From NCBI RefSeq assembly GCF_900167015.1, contig NZ_FUXX01000006.1, positions 19,219 to 83,218 of the forward strand: a DNA stretch of 64,000 bases, written 5' to 3'. The notes beneath the pieces were generated by a model that saw only the letters and a list, made by a program, of their open reading frames with translations, made no database searches and was not told where the DNA came from. This document shows, piece by piece, positions 8,071 to 17,998 of the stretch. The translations under genes were made by a program, and so were the position numbers. The DNA comes from Succinivibrio dextrinosolvens DSM 3072. Its GTDB lineage: Bacteria; Pseudomonadota; Gammaproteobacteria; Enterobacterales; Succinivibrionaceae. Numbering within the stretch: position 1 is the first letter of the stretch; every line of letters starts with the position of its first letter.

Positions 8071-9012
8071 ATGATGGTTTTTGATTTTGAAGATAGAATT
8101 TTAGAGTTGGATTCTGCTTTATTATGCAATATTGATGGTGTCGGCAGTGGAACTCCTGTTCAGCAGGGTGGGGGTTATAATAATGAGGAAGATTACGACC
8201 TTGTTGATGAAGCTGAATTTGATAAAGTTTTGGATGCTGATGATGATTTAGACGTTGATGGTGCTGATGGTGCTGATGAGGTACCTGATGCTAAAAAAAC
8301 TGAAGAATCAGCTGATCCAAGTAAAACTACACTGGATAAGCCTAAAAATCCTCCTTCAGTAGCGGATCATCAGGCTCTGATGACTGCAATGGCAAATGCT
8401 GATAAGACTGTTGGCAGCATTGTTGAACTGCTGCAGGCAATCATCAAGATGAATCGTGAAAGAAAAGATCTGGAAGTTAAGATGATGTGGACTGAATGTC
8501 AGAATATCTGTAATAACATTCAGGCTCAGGCAGACAAGATGAAGGCAGATGCTGTAAAAAGTCTGGTTATTGGTCTGGTAACTTCTAGTATAAGTGTTAT
8601 CTGCGGTGCGCTGTCAGTTCGCTCAGCAGTTAAATCTGTTGCTGCGATGCAGTCGGCAACTACCAAACTTAATCAGGCAAGTGAAGGTGCAACCAGAGCT
8701 GCTAAAAATCTTGCATCAAAGAACTTTGACGCTGATAAGTCCGTTATTGATGCAAGACTTCAGAAATGGAGTGGTATTAATGAAGCTGTGAAGGGATTGA
8801 GTTCGATGGCAGGCTCTGTCAGTGACTACATGAAAGCCAATATGGAAGCAGATAACAAGAAGATTGATGCGGCAAATGAAGTTCTGCGTACCGCAATGGA
8901 AGAGATTAAAAAGGCTCTTGATGATGCTCGAAACTCCATTACCAGTGCTCAGTCTAACATCAATGAGCTTCTGCAGACTCATCGTCAGACTACAAATAAG
9001 GTTATGGGTTAG
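8071..9012 (+). CDS. sctB: SctB, small translocator (YopD/EspB type)
   Basis: SctB is the minor pore-forming translocator. The 313-residue protein has a disordered Asp/Glu-rich N-terminal third (residues 30-100). A helical segment follows, with one hydrophobic stretch at about 163-183 (SLVIGLVTSSISVICGALSV). A long amphipathic C-terminal coiled-coil ends in TTNKVMG. This matches YopD (306 residues, one membrane segment, C-terminal amphipathic helix). Two adjacent ATG codons (8071, 8074) could serve as start. It lies 18 bp after sctE and 3 bp before a class I-like chaperone. The strongly acidic N-terminus is unusual for the family. Confidence 0.82.
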   Translation: MMVFDFEDRILELDSALLCNIDGVGSGTPVQQGGGYNNEEDYDLVDEAEFDKVLDADDDLDVDGADGADEVPDAKKTEESADPSKTTLDKPKNPPSVADHQALMTAMANADKTVGSIVELLQAIIKMNRERKDLEVKMMWTECQNICNNIQAQADKMKADAVKSLVIGLVTSSISVICGALSVRSAVKSVAAMQSATTKLNQASEGATRAAKNLASKNFDADKSVIDARLQKWSGINEAVKGLSSMAGSVSDYMKANMEADNKKIDAANEVLRTAMEEIKKALDDARNSITSAQSNINELLQTHRQTTNKVMG

Positions 9013-9015
9013 TAT

Positions 9016-9447
9016 ATGGAAATACATAATCCTAAAGAGGCCTTTGACTTCATCCTGAAAATAACAGGATGGAGTCCTGAAATAGGCGAACATGGAGAAT
9101 ACCTTGTCGAACTTGACAGTGGTGTTCTCTCTTTTTTTTCTCCTGATGCTGTCTGCATAATTATTCGACAGAAACTTAATTCTCTTCCTGAGGCTGAACC
9201 TGACATCAGCAATATGTGTCGTGATATTGCAAAACTTAATGCCGGTCTTGCAAAACTGGCTCGCTGCAGAATCGTTTTGGACGGTGAAGATGTTGTCTTA
9301 GAACAAGTTTTATCACCAATAGAAATAAATGAGTCACATATTGATGAAGTATTTGAAGATTTTCTAAACGACTTTGATTATATTAAAGGTAGATTAGAAA
9401 ATAGCGTTTCAGTTTCTCCTTTCTCGGCTATGCAGTATTTTATTTAG
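9016..9447 (+). CDS. Class I-type T3SS chaperone (CesT-like)
   Basis: This acidic 143-residue protein has the class I chaperone layout: an opening helix (NPKEAFDFILKITGW), strands (YLVELDSGVLSFFS, CRIVLDGEDVVLEQVL) and a closing acidic helix (HIDEVFEDFLNDFDYI). Its start is 3 bp after the sctB stop, which suggests coupled translation. The C-terminus ends with an aromatic tail, SPFSAMQYFI. That is reminiscent of, but not the same as, the tails on the chaperones at 19708 and 40282. The client is unknown; SctB or the secretin-operon products are possible from position. Sequence alone does not name a subfamily. Confidence 0.68.
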   Translation: MEIHNPKEAFDFILKITGWSPEIGEHGEYLVELDSGVLSFFSPDAVCIIIRQKLNSLPEAEPDISNMCRDIAKLNAGLAKLARCRIVLDGEDVVLEQVLSPIEINESHIDEVFEDFLNDFDYIKGRLENSVSVSPFSAMQYFI

Positions 9448-9494
9448 AAACATGGACCTGCATATTCCCAGAGAGGGAGCTTTGGGGATGTATT

Positions 9495-11258
9495 TTGAAA
9501 AAGTTTCTTTGTATATTTTTCTCATTATGGGCAGTGCTGGCTACTCCGGCTCTAGCCTATAATTTTTCATCTTCATATTCTCATTATTCTGATGGCGAAG
9601 ATCTTAAGAGTGTTCTAAAAGATTTTGCCCGAGTCATGAATAAGGATTGTGTTGTCTCCAACAGAATTACCGGCGTTGTAAGCGGCCGTTTTCAGGATGT
9701 TCCTGGCAATCAGTTCCTTGAAGGTCTGAAGATAGCATATGGTGTCCGTTACTATGTTGTAAATGACACTATCTATTTTTTCCATGAGAATGACTGGGAG
9801 CAGAAGCTTGTCAATGTCGGTACTCCACAGCAGGCAAATACTCTTGCCAATACTCTTGTAAACAGTGGTACAGTTCCTTCAGAGCTTCCACTTAAGACCA
9901 AGGGTAGTATGCTGGTTATTCAAGGACCATCCGATCTTGTTGCAAGAATAGATACTCTTGCCATTTCATTCAGTAAGAATCTGGATACCAAGAGTGTAAT
10001 GCGCGTCTTCAAGTTAAAGCATGCCAAGGCAAATGATACTCAGATTTCATCTATGAACAGAACTATTGTGATACCTGGTGTCGCCTCAATTCTGCAGAAG
10101 ATGGTCAATGGTGCAACTGTGGGCTCTAGCAACAGTATTATTCCTATGAAAGCTACTGTTTCAAAGCTTAAGGGAACAGGTCTTGCTTCAATAGGTGCAG
10201 CAGAGAAGACTGAGGATGAGGGGGCTAAGGCTCCTACCATAGGTGATGCAAATCCTGGCAATGATCAGGGCACTTCTGTAAATATCATGGCAGATACCAG
10301 ACTTAATGCTGTTATCATCAATGATGCAGAATACAAGATGAGCTACTATGAGAAGGTTATCAAGGATATTGATCTTCCTGTAAAGCTGGTTGAACTGCAT
10401 GCTGCGATTGTGGACGTTGATGTTTCAGCTGCTAAAGATCTGGGTATATCATGGCAGGGCAATAAGAGATTCGGCTCCTTTACCGTAGGCGGTGGTGTTG
10501 GCAAGTCTTCAAATCTAAGCTGGAGCGGAACCAATGCTATTACAAATTCAACCAATGGCGGTATTTTCTCAACTGTTCTAAATTCAGCATCCGCTCAGTT
10601 CTTCTCTGCAATCAATTTCCTAGAAGAGAATCAGCAGGCAAGAACTCTGGGCAGACCATCTGTAATGACTCTTGATAACGTTGAGGCAACCCTGGAGAAT
10701 ACAACCACAAGATATGTAAAGGTTGCAGGCTATCAGGATGTAGACCTCTTTAAGGTAGAGTCTGGTACTGTTCTTCAGGTTACCCCTCATATCATTGAAG
10801 GTCAGCCTGGTGAAAAACCAATGATTTCCATGGTTGTATCAGTACAGAGCAATCAGGATTCAAACGAGACAACATCTGCTGAAAGTGATTCAGTTCCTCC
10901 AATCAAGCAGACAAAAATCAATACTCAGGCTGTAGTAAGAGAAGGTCAGAGTCTGCTTTTAGGCGGTTACTATGTAGAATATAAACAGGATGATTCATCA
11001 GGAGTTCCTGGTCTTAAGGATGTTTCAGTTATCGGAAAGCTTTTTGGTACCGATTCTAAGACCAAGTACAAGAGAGAACGTCTGATTCTTATTACACCTA
11101 AGGTACTGGATTTAGGTGAAGCTCAGGCAATGCCGGATGATATTGATGATGCAGACTTTCAGGTCAGCGCAACTCAGGATAATTATCTGAAGCGTCCTGT
11201 TAAAAAGAAAGACAGCTCTGGTTGCAGTTCAAACAGAGCATCAAAAAATAACAACTGA
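9495..11258 (+). CDS. sctC: SctC outer-membrane secretin (YscC/InvG family)
   Basis: SctC forms the outer-membrane ring. The 587-residue protein has a signal peptide (MKKFLCIFFSLWAVL, cleavage after ALA). Periplasmic N-domains follow (KDFARVMNKDCVVS, FQDVPGNQFLEGLKIAYGVRYYV), then the secretin core from about residue 280 with hallmark stretches such as LGRPSVMTLDNVEATLENTT and REGQSLLLGGYYVEY. The last residues are basic and Ser/Asn-rich. The only in-frame start that keeps the signal peptide is TTG at 9495, with GGGGA at 9484-9488; the nearby ATG at 9488 is out of frame. TTG may limit expression. No pilotin gene is adjacent. Confidence 0.95.
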   Translation: MKKFLCIFFSLWAVLATPALAYNFSSSYSHYSDGEDLKSVLKDFARVMNKDCVVSNRITGVVSGRFQDVPGNQFLEGLKIAYGVRYYVVNDTIYFFHENDWEQKLVNVGTPQQANTLANTLVNSGTVPSELPLKTKGSMLVIQGPSDLVARIDTLAISFSKNLDTKSVMRVFKLKHAKANDTQISSMNRTIVIPGVASILQKMVNGATVGSSNSIIPMKATVSKLKGTGLASIGAAEKTEDEGAKAPTIGDANPGNDQGTSVNIMADTRLNAVIINDAEYKMSYYEKVIKDIDLPVKLVELHAAIVDVDVSAAKDLGISWQGNKRFGSFTVGGGVGKSSNLSWSGTNAITNSTNGGIFSTVLNSASAQFFSAINFLEENQQARTLGRPSVMTLDNVEATLENTTTRYVKVAGYQDVDLFKVESGTVLQVTPHIIEGQPGEKPMISMVVSVQSNQDSNETTSAESDSVPPIKQTKINTQAVVREGQSLLLGGYYVEYKQDDSSGVPGLKDVSVIGKLFGTDSKTKYKRERLILITPKVLDLGEAQAMPDDIDDADFQVSATQDNYLKRPVKKKDSSGCSSNRASKNNN

Positions 11259-11283
11259 TTTGTATAGATAACAGAAGAACGAT

Positions 11284-12786
11284 ATGGCTGATTCATACAC
11301 CTTTAAGGTGTTCACCGGACCTCACAATGGACTGGTATTTGATTTAAAACCAGGTTCATATAAGGTTGGTAAGGGTACAGATAATGATCTTATTTTCTCT
11401 GATGAGGAAATGGGAAGCTCTGCAGCTGTAATTGAGGTTACACCTTTTGACATAAATATTACCCTAAATGATCCGGCTCTGCTGGATGGTCAGACTGTGG
11501 AAGCTGGTCAGCTTAAGTGGGAAAGCGGAAGTTTCCTTCAGTTAGGTGATACTCTTATATGTTATCGATCTTCTTCTATTAAAGGTCCATGGGCCAAACC
11601 TGATTTTGCTTCAGAACAGCAGCCAGCTGATGCGGCCAGTGGCTCATCTCAGACAGAAGAAGGGCAGGGTAATGCAGTCGCAGCTGATGGTGAAGAGTCA
11701 AAAGCTGAAGGTGAAGAAGGAGCTGAAAATGCGGCTGAGGCTGAATCAGCAGCAGCTGCTGAAGCTGCTGTAGAAGAGAATAGTGCTCCTCCTACAGTTA
11801 AGGAGCTGCTTACCAACAGGTCAATTATTCTTACAGCATTAAGCGGTATCCTGCTGATAGTGCTTCTGGTTGCCTTAATGTTCGGTTCGACAATTTTCAA
11901 AACCAGTGAGCTGGAAACAGACCTTAATGCACTGAATAACATCATAAAAGAGAATAACTTCAAGGATCTTAAAACAGATGTGAATGACGGAATCATTGAT
12001 CTTAATGGTTCTGTGGAATCCAAACAGAGATTTGCAAAGCTGGTTGAGGTTCTGCCTAAGCTCAAGACTACTCTGAATCTGAATGTTGAAGTTAGAGACG
12101 ATGAGATTTTAGGTGTAGAAAGAGATTTCATGAATCTTGGCTATTATGTACGTGCTCACTACATCGATGATGGAAAGATTGGTGTTGATGGCTATATGGC
12201 TGATGCATATGTTCAGGCAGAGGCATTTAATGCTATGGAACCTCGTTATAAGGATAGACTTAAGGGCAGAATAATCTACAGAAATGAGCTTGAGAATTCG
12301 CTTAAGGATAACTGCGAACATAATGGCGTGCATAATATTCAGCTGGTTTTAGGTAAGGGCAGAGTTTACTACAAGGGAAGAACAACCCTTGAAGATGAGA
12401 ACAATCTTGAAACAGCAAGATACCTGACAGCTGAGAAATTTGGCATACCATTGATGTTTACAAGATACGATCCTAAGGCAAGTTCAAGTGTTGAACGTTT
12501 AGACGGCACTGAGGTTGTTGAACTGAGTGCTGCAACAGATGAAAAAGTTACATCTTTGACAGAACGTTCTCATGAGACTAAAACCACAATTAAACAAGAG
12601 CAGAATGCGGATGAAACAGCTATACTTAGTGTAACGATGAAACCTATGAGATTTATTACACTTAAGAACGGAAGAAAGTATTTCGAAGGCGGTGTTCTCC
12701 CATCTGGCTTTGTAGTTACTTCCATTGACCTTAATAAGGTTGTTCTTACGAAGGGCAATGAAGTTAAAGAATTGCAGCTCAAATAG
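11284..12786 (+). CDS. sctD: SctD (YscD family) inner-membrane outer ring protein
   Basis: SctD links the cytoplasmic sorting platform to the periplasmic ring. The 500-residue protein starts with a forkhead-associated (FHA) fold (residues 1-100, with YKVGKGTDNDLIFSDEEMGS). A long Ala/Glu-rich linker (about 105-170) follows, then one membrane helix at about 181-203 (ITALSGILLIVLLVALMFGS). The periplasmic part has a BON-like ring domain (DVNDGIIDLNGSVESKQRF). It is larger than YscD (419), mainly because of the acidic linker and a C-terminal extension rich in Lys/Thr. It lies 25 bp after sctC, the usual C-D order. Confidence 0.93.
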   Translation: MADSYTFKVFTGPHNGLVFDLKPGSYKVGKGTDNDLIFSDEEMGSSAAVIEVTPFDINITLNDPALLDGQTVEAGQLKWESGSFLQLGDTLICYRSSSIKGPWAKPDFASEQQPADAASGSSQTEEGQGNAVAADGEESKAEGEEGAENAAEAESAAAAEAAVEENSAPPTVKELLTNRSIILTALSGILLIVLLVALMFGSTIFKTSELETDLNALNNIIKENNFKDLKTDVNDGIIDLNGSVESKQRFAKLVEVLPKLKTTLNLNVEVRDDEILGVERDFMNLGYYVRAHYIDDGKIGVDGYMADAYVQAEAFNAMEPRYKDRLKGRIIYRNELENSLKDNCEHNGVHNIQLVLGKGRVYYKGRTTLEDENNLETARYLTAEKFGIPLMFTRYDPKASSSVERLDGTEVVELSAATDEKVTSLTERSHETKTTIKQEQNADETAILSVTMKPMRFITLKNGRKYFEGGVLPSGFVVTSIDLNKVVLTKGNEVKELQLK

Positions 12787-12803
12787 AAATAAGGAAAATA
12801 ATT

Positions 12804-13169
12804 ATGGTAACCACACAGACTAAGGATGATATTTCAATGCTGGTTCAGCTTGGAATGGCTGCCTGCATGAATGGCGATGTTTACAACGCTAGAAAAATGT
12901 TTGAGAACCTATTAGAGTACGAGCCTGATTTGAGAGCTGCTTCATTAGGCCTTGCTTTCTCAAGAATCGTTACTGACGAATTTCAGGAAGCTGAAGATAT
13001 TTTAAATGGACTTCCTGAGGATGATGATACTCTTTCTCTAAAGGTTATTTCGTTAAGTCTACAGCGCAACAGCGATGAAGCTGGAAGTATTTATAACAAG
13101 ATTAAAGACAAGCATTCTCCTGAGGCACTTACTGCAAAGCAGTTTATGGATTACAGTGCGGACAGGTAG
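12804..13169 (+). CDS. sctG: SctG (YscG-like) needle chaperone
   Basis: This 121-residue TPR-like protein has the pattern MLVQLGMAACMNGDVYNARKMF then AASLGLAFSRIVTDEFQEAEDIL. YscG (115 residues) folds as TPR repeats and, with YscE, holds the polymerising C-terminus of the needle subunit. The gene sits just upstream of a YscE-like gene and sctF, so the three genes give the YscE-YscF-YscG set in order G-E-F. Its start has AAGGAAAATAATT ahead. Confidence comes from fold plus position. Confidence 0.8.
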   Translation: MVTTQTKDDISMLVQLGMAACMNGDVYNARKMFENLLEYEPDLRAASLGLAFSRIVTDEFQEAEDILNGLPEDDDTLSLKVISLSLQRNSDEAGSIYNKIKDKHSPEALTAKQFMDYSADR

Positions 13170-13195
13170 CAGATAAATATAAGGACGTGTCGATT

Positions 13196-13408
13196 ATGAA
13201 TTACAATCTAGGGCAGAATGACGTTTTTAAAGCCTGGGAAGAAAAAGACCAGAAAGTCTTCTATAATTTGGGAAAGGAGTACTCAACCTGGTCCTTTGAT
13301 CTGAAGAAGGCTATGGATGAAGGTTTGGATTCTGTAACATTCAAGAAGCTTGCTGCTTTGAAGAATGCTGTTGATATTGCAGTTGATATCTGTAATCAGC
13401 AGAGTTGA
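13196..13408 (+). CDS. YscE-like needle co-chaperone
   Basis: This is a 70-residue all-helical protein with two predicted helices (FYNLGKEYSTWSFDLKKAM and FKKLAALKNAVDIAVDICN), the helical hairpin expected of YscE (66 residues), which pairs with YscG to hold the needle subunit. The ATG at 13196 is preferred over GTG at 13187, because AAGGA at 13181-13185 is correctly spaced only for the ATG. Sequence identity to YscE is low by eye; the call rests on size, fold and the slot between sctG and sctF. Confidence 0.62.
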   Translation: MNYNLGQNDVFKAWEEKDQKVFYNLGKEYSTWSFDLKKAMDEGLDSVTFKKLAALKNAVDIAVDICNQQS

Positions 13409-13442
13409 TTGGGTTGATTAAGTTTTTACCCTGGAGATAATT

Positions 13443-13676
13443 ATGGATTTAGCTTCACTTGGTATTTCATCTTTACAGAACAGAATGGACCAGCAGAAAG
13501 CAACTCTTGAAGAGGCAATTGCTAAGGTTGGTAGTGGTTCCGGAGAAGACCAGCAGAAAGATATGATTATGCTGCAGTTCCAGCTCGGTCAGTATAACGC
13601 TATGGTTGAGACTGTATCTAACATTACAAAATCAATGACAGATATGCTAAAGAGTCTTGCTCAGAAGGTTTCTTAA
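13443..13676 (+). CDS. sctF: SctF needle subunit
   Basis: SctF polymerises into the hollow needle. The 77-residue protein has the helix-turn-helix hairpin of YscF/PrgI, with a Gly/Ser turn (VGSGSGEDQQKD) and a C-terminal helix (LQFQLGQYNAMVETVSNITK, MTDMLKSLAQKVS). It has a strong GGAG site at 13434-13437. It is the last gene of the translocon-ring-needle operon and is followed 68 bp later by a strong terminator. Confidence 0.93.
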   Translation: MDLASLGISSLQNRMDQQKATLEEAIAKVGSGSGEDQQKDMIMLQFQLGQYNAMVETVSNITKSMTDMLKSLAQKVS

Positions 13677-13744
13677 GCTTGTTAGTGTTAGCTGGTTGTT
13701 TTGTATGTAAATGGCCAGCTGAGATTTTTGTTTACATGAAAATG

Positions 13745-13772
13745 GGAATGCCTTAAAAAGCATTCCTTTTTT
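13745..13772 (+). terminator. Rho-independent terminator after sctF
   Basis: GGAATGC and GCATTCC form a 7-bp stem (13745-13751 with 13760-13766), followed by six T residues. It closes the operon that begins at 6440. Confidence 0.9.
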
Positions 13773-13875
13773 ATTTGTGTGAAATTTATCAAGTATATTC
13801 ATGTTGTTCTCTATAGCTGTCTTATCTATTTCTATACTGAAAAAGACAAGGTCAGAAATAAGGTTGCTATCCTAT

Positions 13876-16800
13876 ATGTCGTTTAAGAAATCCCTTCTGG
13901 CGATAGCTGTATTTGAGGTTATCTGCTGTTCAACTCAGGCGGCAACCGTGAAGTATGTGGATACTTTCGGTAAACCTATGTTTGCTCTTAATTTCGTTAA
14001 TGACTATGCTCGACAGGATGAGGAAGGAAATCTCTGGAGTCTAACTGAAGATCATAGAAATGCAATTGTCGATGCTGCCTCCATCTGGGGAGAACTGTTT
14101 GCTAAAAACAGTAGTAATACCACCTATCTGCCAATATCAGTAAAGCTCGCGTATGAAGCAGGTAATATGAACAATGCCTCAGCTGGCTCTGAGGTTGACG
14201 TTAATTCTACTTATACTTTACTTCAGAATGGTATTATCACAGGTAGGATTCTTGATAATAATCTCGCTGAATATACGATCAATCAGTCAACCAAAATTGG
14301 CTACATGCCATATTTGTACCCTGTTCCTACCATGGAGGTAACACAGGAGTTAACTACAACAACCTTCCATGAACTTTCTCACGCTCTGGGTATTTCATCT
14401 GAGGCTCCTACACTTAAGCTGCTAAAGACCCAATGGGATGATATAAAGGAAGATCCTGATAGTGAGGATCTAGTTAACTTACTTAAGGAAAATCACTATT
14501 TAGATGAAAATAACGAGTTTGTCGATAATCCTCCAAATCCTCTTGCAACTACAGGGGGTTCAAATAATATGACCGCCTTTGCTTCGCATCTGTGGTCTTT
14601 CATGAAGATAAATGGAAATTCAGCAGTAGAAAAAACTAACGAGGCTCCAACACAACTTAAATATTTATCTTGGCTTTCTTATTCTGAAAATCCAGTTGCA
14701 GACTCATTTATTGTAGGTCCAGGACAGAAAAGTGGTGTTTACTTTATAGGCCCAAATGTTACTGCAGTATTAAACGATGCATTACCTGGCGTTCCTGTCA
14801 ATGGTATGGAAAAGCGTAATGGTTTTGAACTTTCTCATTTAGAACTTGCCCACAGTATGATGAGTCATCAGAATTATCGTAATTACGTCACTCTGATGGA
14901 AGCGGAGATGGCTGTATTTCAGGATATCGGCTATAAAATTGACAGACGAAATTTTTACGGCAGCTCCGAATACCGTAATGGACAAAACTACACAAACACT
15001 AATCCTTTTTATGCCCGTAATGCAGAGGGTACAGCATATATTGCAGGAAAGCCTAATACCGCAACTTTAGGTGTAGGTTTTCATCTGTATGGTTCAAATA
15101 ACATTGTAACCCAGGCAGCCGATCTATTAGCTGACGGAAGAGGCGGTACCGGTATCAGATCAGACGGTTCTGGAAATACAATTATAATTCCATCCTCGAC
15201 CAGAATTACTGCAAACGGTGATCATGGCACAGGTATTCTTATGTCCTATGGTAAAGACAATACCATTGTAAGCAGGGGAGCCATTGAAGCAACAGGGACA
15301 GGTGGAAAGGCGGTAGCCTTTGATTTTGGCGTAAATATGCTTGGCGAGGATGAAGATAGCCGCGGCTCCTACATGAGAACAGTAGATGGAAAAAAAAGTG
15401 ATATTAGTGGTGAAGTCGATGGATATGAGCTTAATCTTAAAGGACCACTGGTAAGTACATTTGATCTCTCAGGAAGTCTTGAAGGAAGATATGCCTCAAT
15501 CTATATTGCCGATAATGCGTATGTTGAACAGATTAATGTGTTGAAAGGCGCTTCCATCAAAGGAGATATTATATCCGAGTGGGATCCTAAAGATAAAGAT
15601 ATCAGTGACAGCGCTCCCCAAAATTTGTATATCGATCTGAATTTCGGTTACGGAGTAAAGGCAGATGGAACATCCACAGGCTCAGGAGACAGCTCCTTTG
15701 CCATGACTCTGGAAGGTTCAATTGCAGGTTATAAAAGTCTAAAAATCAATCATGCAGCAGGTACTCTCAACATTGAGGGAACTGTTGCTGCCTATGATTT
15801 GGTCAATAGCGGATATCTTGCCATCAAAGATGCTTCTGATGATAAATACTGTGCTGATATCAAACATGATTTTACAACCACCGGAACATTAGAAACCGGC
15901 TTCTATGCTGACAGTACCAGTGACAAGATAAAGGTTGGAGGTTCGGCTACTGTTGAAGGCAAATGGGTTTTAAGACCAAATCTTGATTTCTACAGTAATA
16001 ACGCTAAGATTTCTCCAGAGTTTCCTGTAGTTGCTAATTCATGGGATCGCGATAGTTTTGCTTCAGTCGATATTGTAGGGGCTTTTTCTCCAACTCTGAA
16101 GATGCGACTTTCTGATGCAACTGATCCCAACAGTCCGAAAGTTGAAATGTACCGTGACAGTGATGCCTACTCCAAGTATGCAGATACAGGAGCTGATGCA
16201 CAGGTGGGTAGCGCCCTGTATGAGATTGCCTCGGTAGCCCATGGAGATATGCAGGAGCTGATAACAAGTCTGGATTTCTCTGACATGCAGGGTAAGAGTG
16301 TAACTTCAGCCCTAAAGCAGTTAGGACCATCAGCCTTTGACTACGGTTCTATGACAGCCTTAAAGGACAGTACCGCTGTAACCGGAGAGCTTATGCGTCA
16401 TATGCAGTGAACCATGCTCAGCTCCAGATACAACAATCTCTACAACAGCGACAGTCTCATGGCCTCAAACAGCTATGATTTAAACTCAGGAATTAAAGGT
16501 GTTTCAGACCGAAAAATAATAGGTTTTGTCATACCTTACGGTGATTTCACCAAACAGAGCGGTAACAACGGTCTTGATAACATGAGAAGCTACTCAGGAG
16601 GTGTGGTCTTGGGAGCTGAGTGTGTCAGAGACGATGGTGTAACCTATGGTATCCATGGTGGTCTGAGTATCAGAAATACCAAAGTAAAGGCGGAGAATGT
16701 CAGCAAGATAGACAGTCAGGGACTGTTTGTAGGTCTTCACGGCAGTATCTCTCCAGAGGAATGGGGCGGATATTATGCAGAAGGACAGGTTAAGGCAGGC

Positions 16801-17361
16801 TGGTACGAGAATCAGTCCAAGCGTCATATTGATTTTAACAACTACTCGAGAAGAGCCAAGGGTGATTACAGTACCTACAGTACCGGTCTGATCTTAGGTG
16901 GAGGCTATGACTTTACCTACGGAACCTTAAGTTTCGGTCCTATGGCCTATACAGAATATAACTTCATACATAATCAGGGCTTTACAGAAAAGAGCGGAGG
17001 AGGCACCAATCTGAAGGTAAAATCCTCAAATGCAAATTCTCTGCAGACCACTTTGGGAGGACATCTGCTGAAGATGTGGTCTCCATCTCAGGAGATAGGA
17101 CTGAGTGCAGATTTCAGAACTGGCTTCAGGCATGAGTTTCTGGATGATGACTTTAGAACCAGAGCCTCATTCAGTGATTACGGCGCCTACAGCTTTGAGT
17201 CCTATACCAAAGGAGCAGGCAGAAACAGTATCTTCTGTCAGTCAGAGCTGACCCTTGAGAACAGGAAATACCGTACCTTTGCCTCACTAACCTTTGGTTA
17301 TGAGCATCACAGGAATGCTGATATCTACAACGTCGGTATCAAGGCAGGACTAAGGTTCTGA
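13876..17361 (+). pseudogene. Metalloprotease autotransporter interrupted by an in-frame TGA
   Basis: One reading frame of 1162 codons is broken by a single TGA at 16408-16410 (codon 845). The next codons, ACC ATG at 16411-16416, continue in the same frame to a stop at 17361. The ATG at 13876 gives a signal peptide (MSFKKSLLAIAVFEV, cleavage after TQA); an in-frame ATG at 13801 lacks a ribosome-binding site. The passenger has a zinc-protease motif HELSHALGIS at about residue 165, then HSMMSHQNYRNY and EMAVFQDIGYKIDRR, typical of a secreted HExxH metalloprotease. A repetitive beta-helix follows. The part after the stop is an autotransporter beta-barrel ending in aromatic GLRF. As read, the barrel is lost and the protein cannot reach the surface. 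CGA to TGA would explain it. A sequencing error is possible. Confidence 0.85.
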
Positions 17362-17367
17362 TAAATG

Positions 17368-17394
17368 GCAGGACAGTATGGAATGCTGTCCTGC
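17368..17394 (+). terminator. Hairpin after the autotransporter
   Basis: GCAGGACAG pairs with CTGTCCTGC (9 bp, 9-base loop) just after the stop at 17361. The following sequence has no T-run, so it may be an RNA-stabilising or weak termination hairpin. Confidence 0.45.
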
Positions 17395-17604
17395 TGAATA
17401 AGCCTTCTCTTCAATTCCTGTACATGATGATTTTCATTCCTCTAAAGCTGAACAGTAGTGTCTGCATTTGCAATCTCTTGCTTTGTAGAATGTCAATCTG
17501 TGAAGTTCTTCAGATAATCTCTAAAAGTCAGGAAAAAATCCATAGAGATAAATAATCTCCCGTTAGAATATGAATAAAACAAACATAATAATATGGAGTC
17601 TGCT

Positions 17605-17979
17605 ATGAATGAACAGGAGCTGGTTGAAGCCTTTGGAAAGAGAATTGGCTTACCTGGACTCAGTCTAGGTGATGAGCAGTGCTGTGCGGTTACCTTTGAC
17701 CAGGATGAGGTCATAATTGATCATGAGAATAACCATCTTTTTCTGTTTTCTGAACTTGGTTCTGCATCTGGTCACGAGAAACTCTATACAACCATGCTTG
17801 AGGCAAACCATTTAGGCCAGTCCAGCGGATTTGGTTCCATTGGTTTAGATCCTGAACGAGGATGTTTTACTCTGACCCGTGTACTTGTCGGACCTTATGA
17901 TTTAAAGCTTTTTACTGAGCAGGTTTCTCTCTTTGTTAAAAACGTCCGTTACTGGAAGCGTTATCTAACAGAAAACTAG
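17605..17979 (+). CDS. Class I-type T3SS chaperone (CesT-like)
   Basis: This acidic 124-residue protein has an N-terminal helix (ELVEAFGKRIGLPGL), strands (CCAVTFDQDEVIIDHE, HLFLFSELG), the LEANHLGQ segment common in CesT/Tir-type chaperones (usually LxxNxx) and a C-terminal helix (FTEQVSLFVKNVRYWKRYL). The ATG at 17605 is preferred to that at 17593 because GGAG at 17595-17598 is well spaced. It is a close paralogue of the next gene: both share FGxRIGxxGL and RYWKxYL. The pair precedes a putative effector gene. The client is unknown but is likely the product at 18533 or the tailed-chaperone partner. Confidence 0.8.
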   Translation: MNEQELVEAFGKRIGLPGLSLGDEQCCAVTFDQDEVIIDHENNHLFLFSELGSASGHEKLYTTMLEANHLGQSSGFGSIGLDPERGCFTLTRVLVGPYDLKLFTEQVSLFVKNVRYWKRYLTEN

Positions 17980-17998
17980 TGGAAGATAGGCTAATAAA

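Noticed and set aside
16408..16410. Programmed readthrough or selenocysteine at the TGA
   Set aside because: No selenocysteine-insertion hairpin was evident and a Sec residue in an autotransporter linker has no precedent I know; a nonsense change or error is simpler.
16414..17361. A separate gene for the autotransporter barrel
   Set aside because: It has no signal peptide or ribosome-binding site and is in the same frame as the passenger, so it is the second half of one gene.
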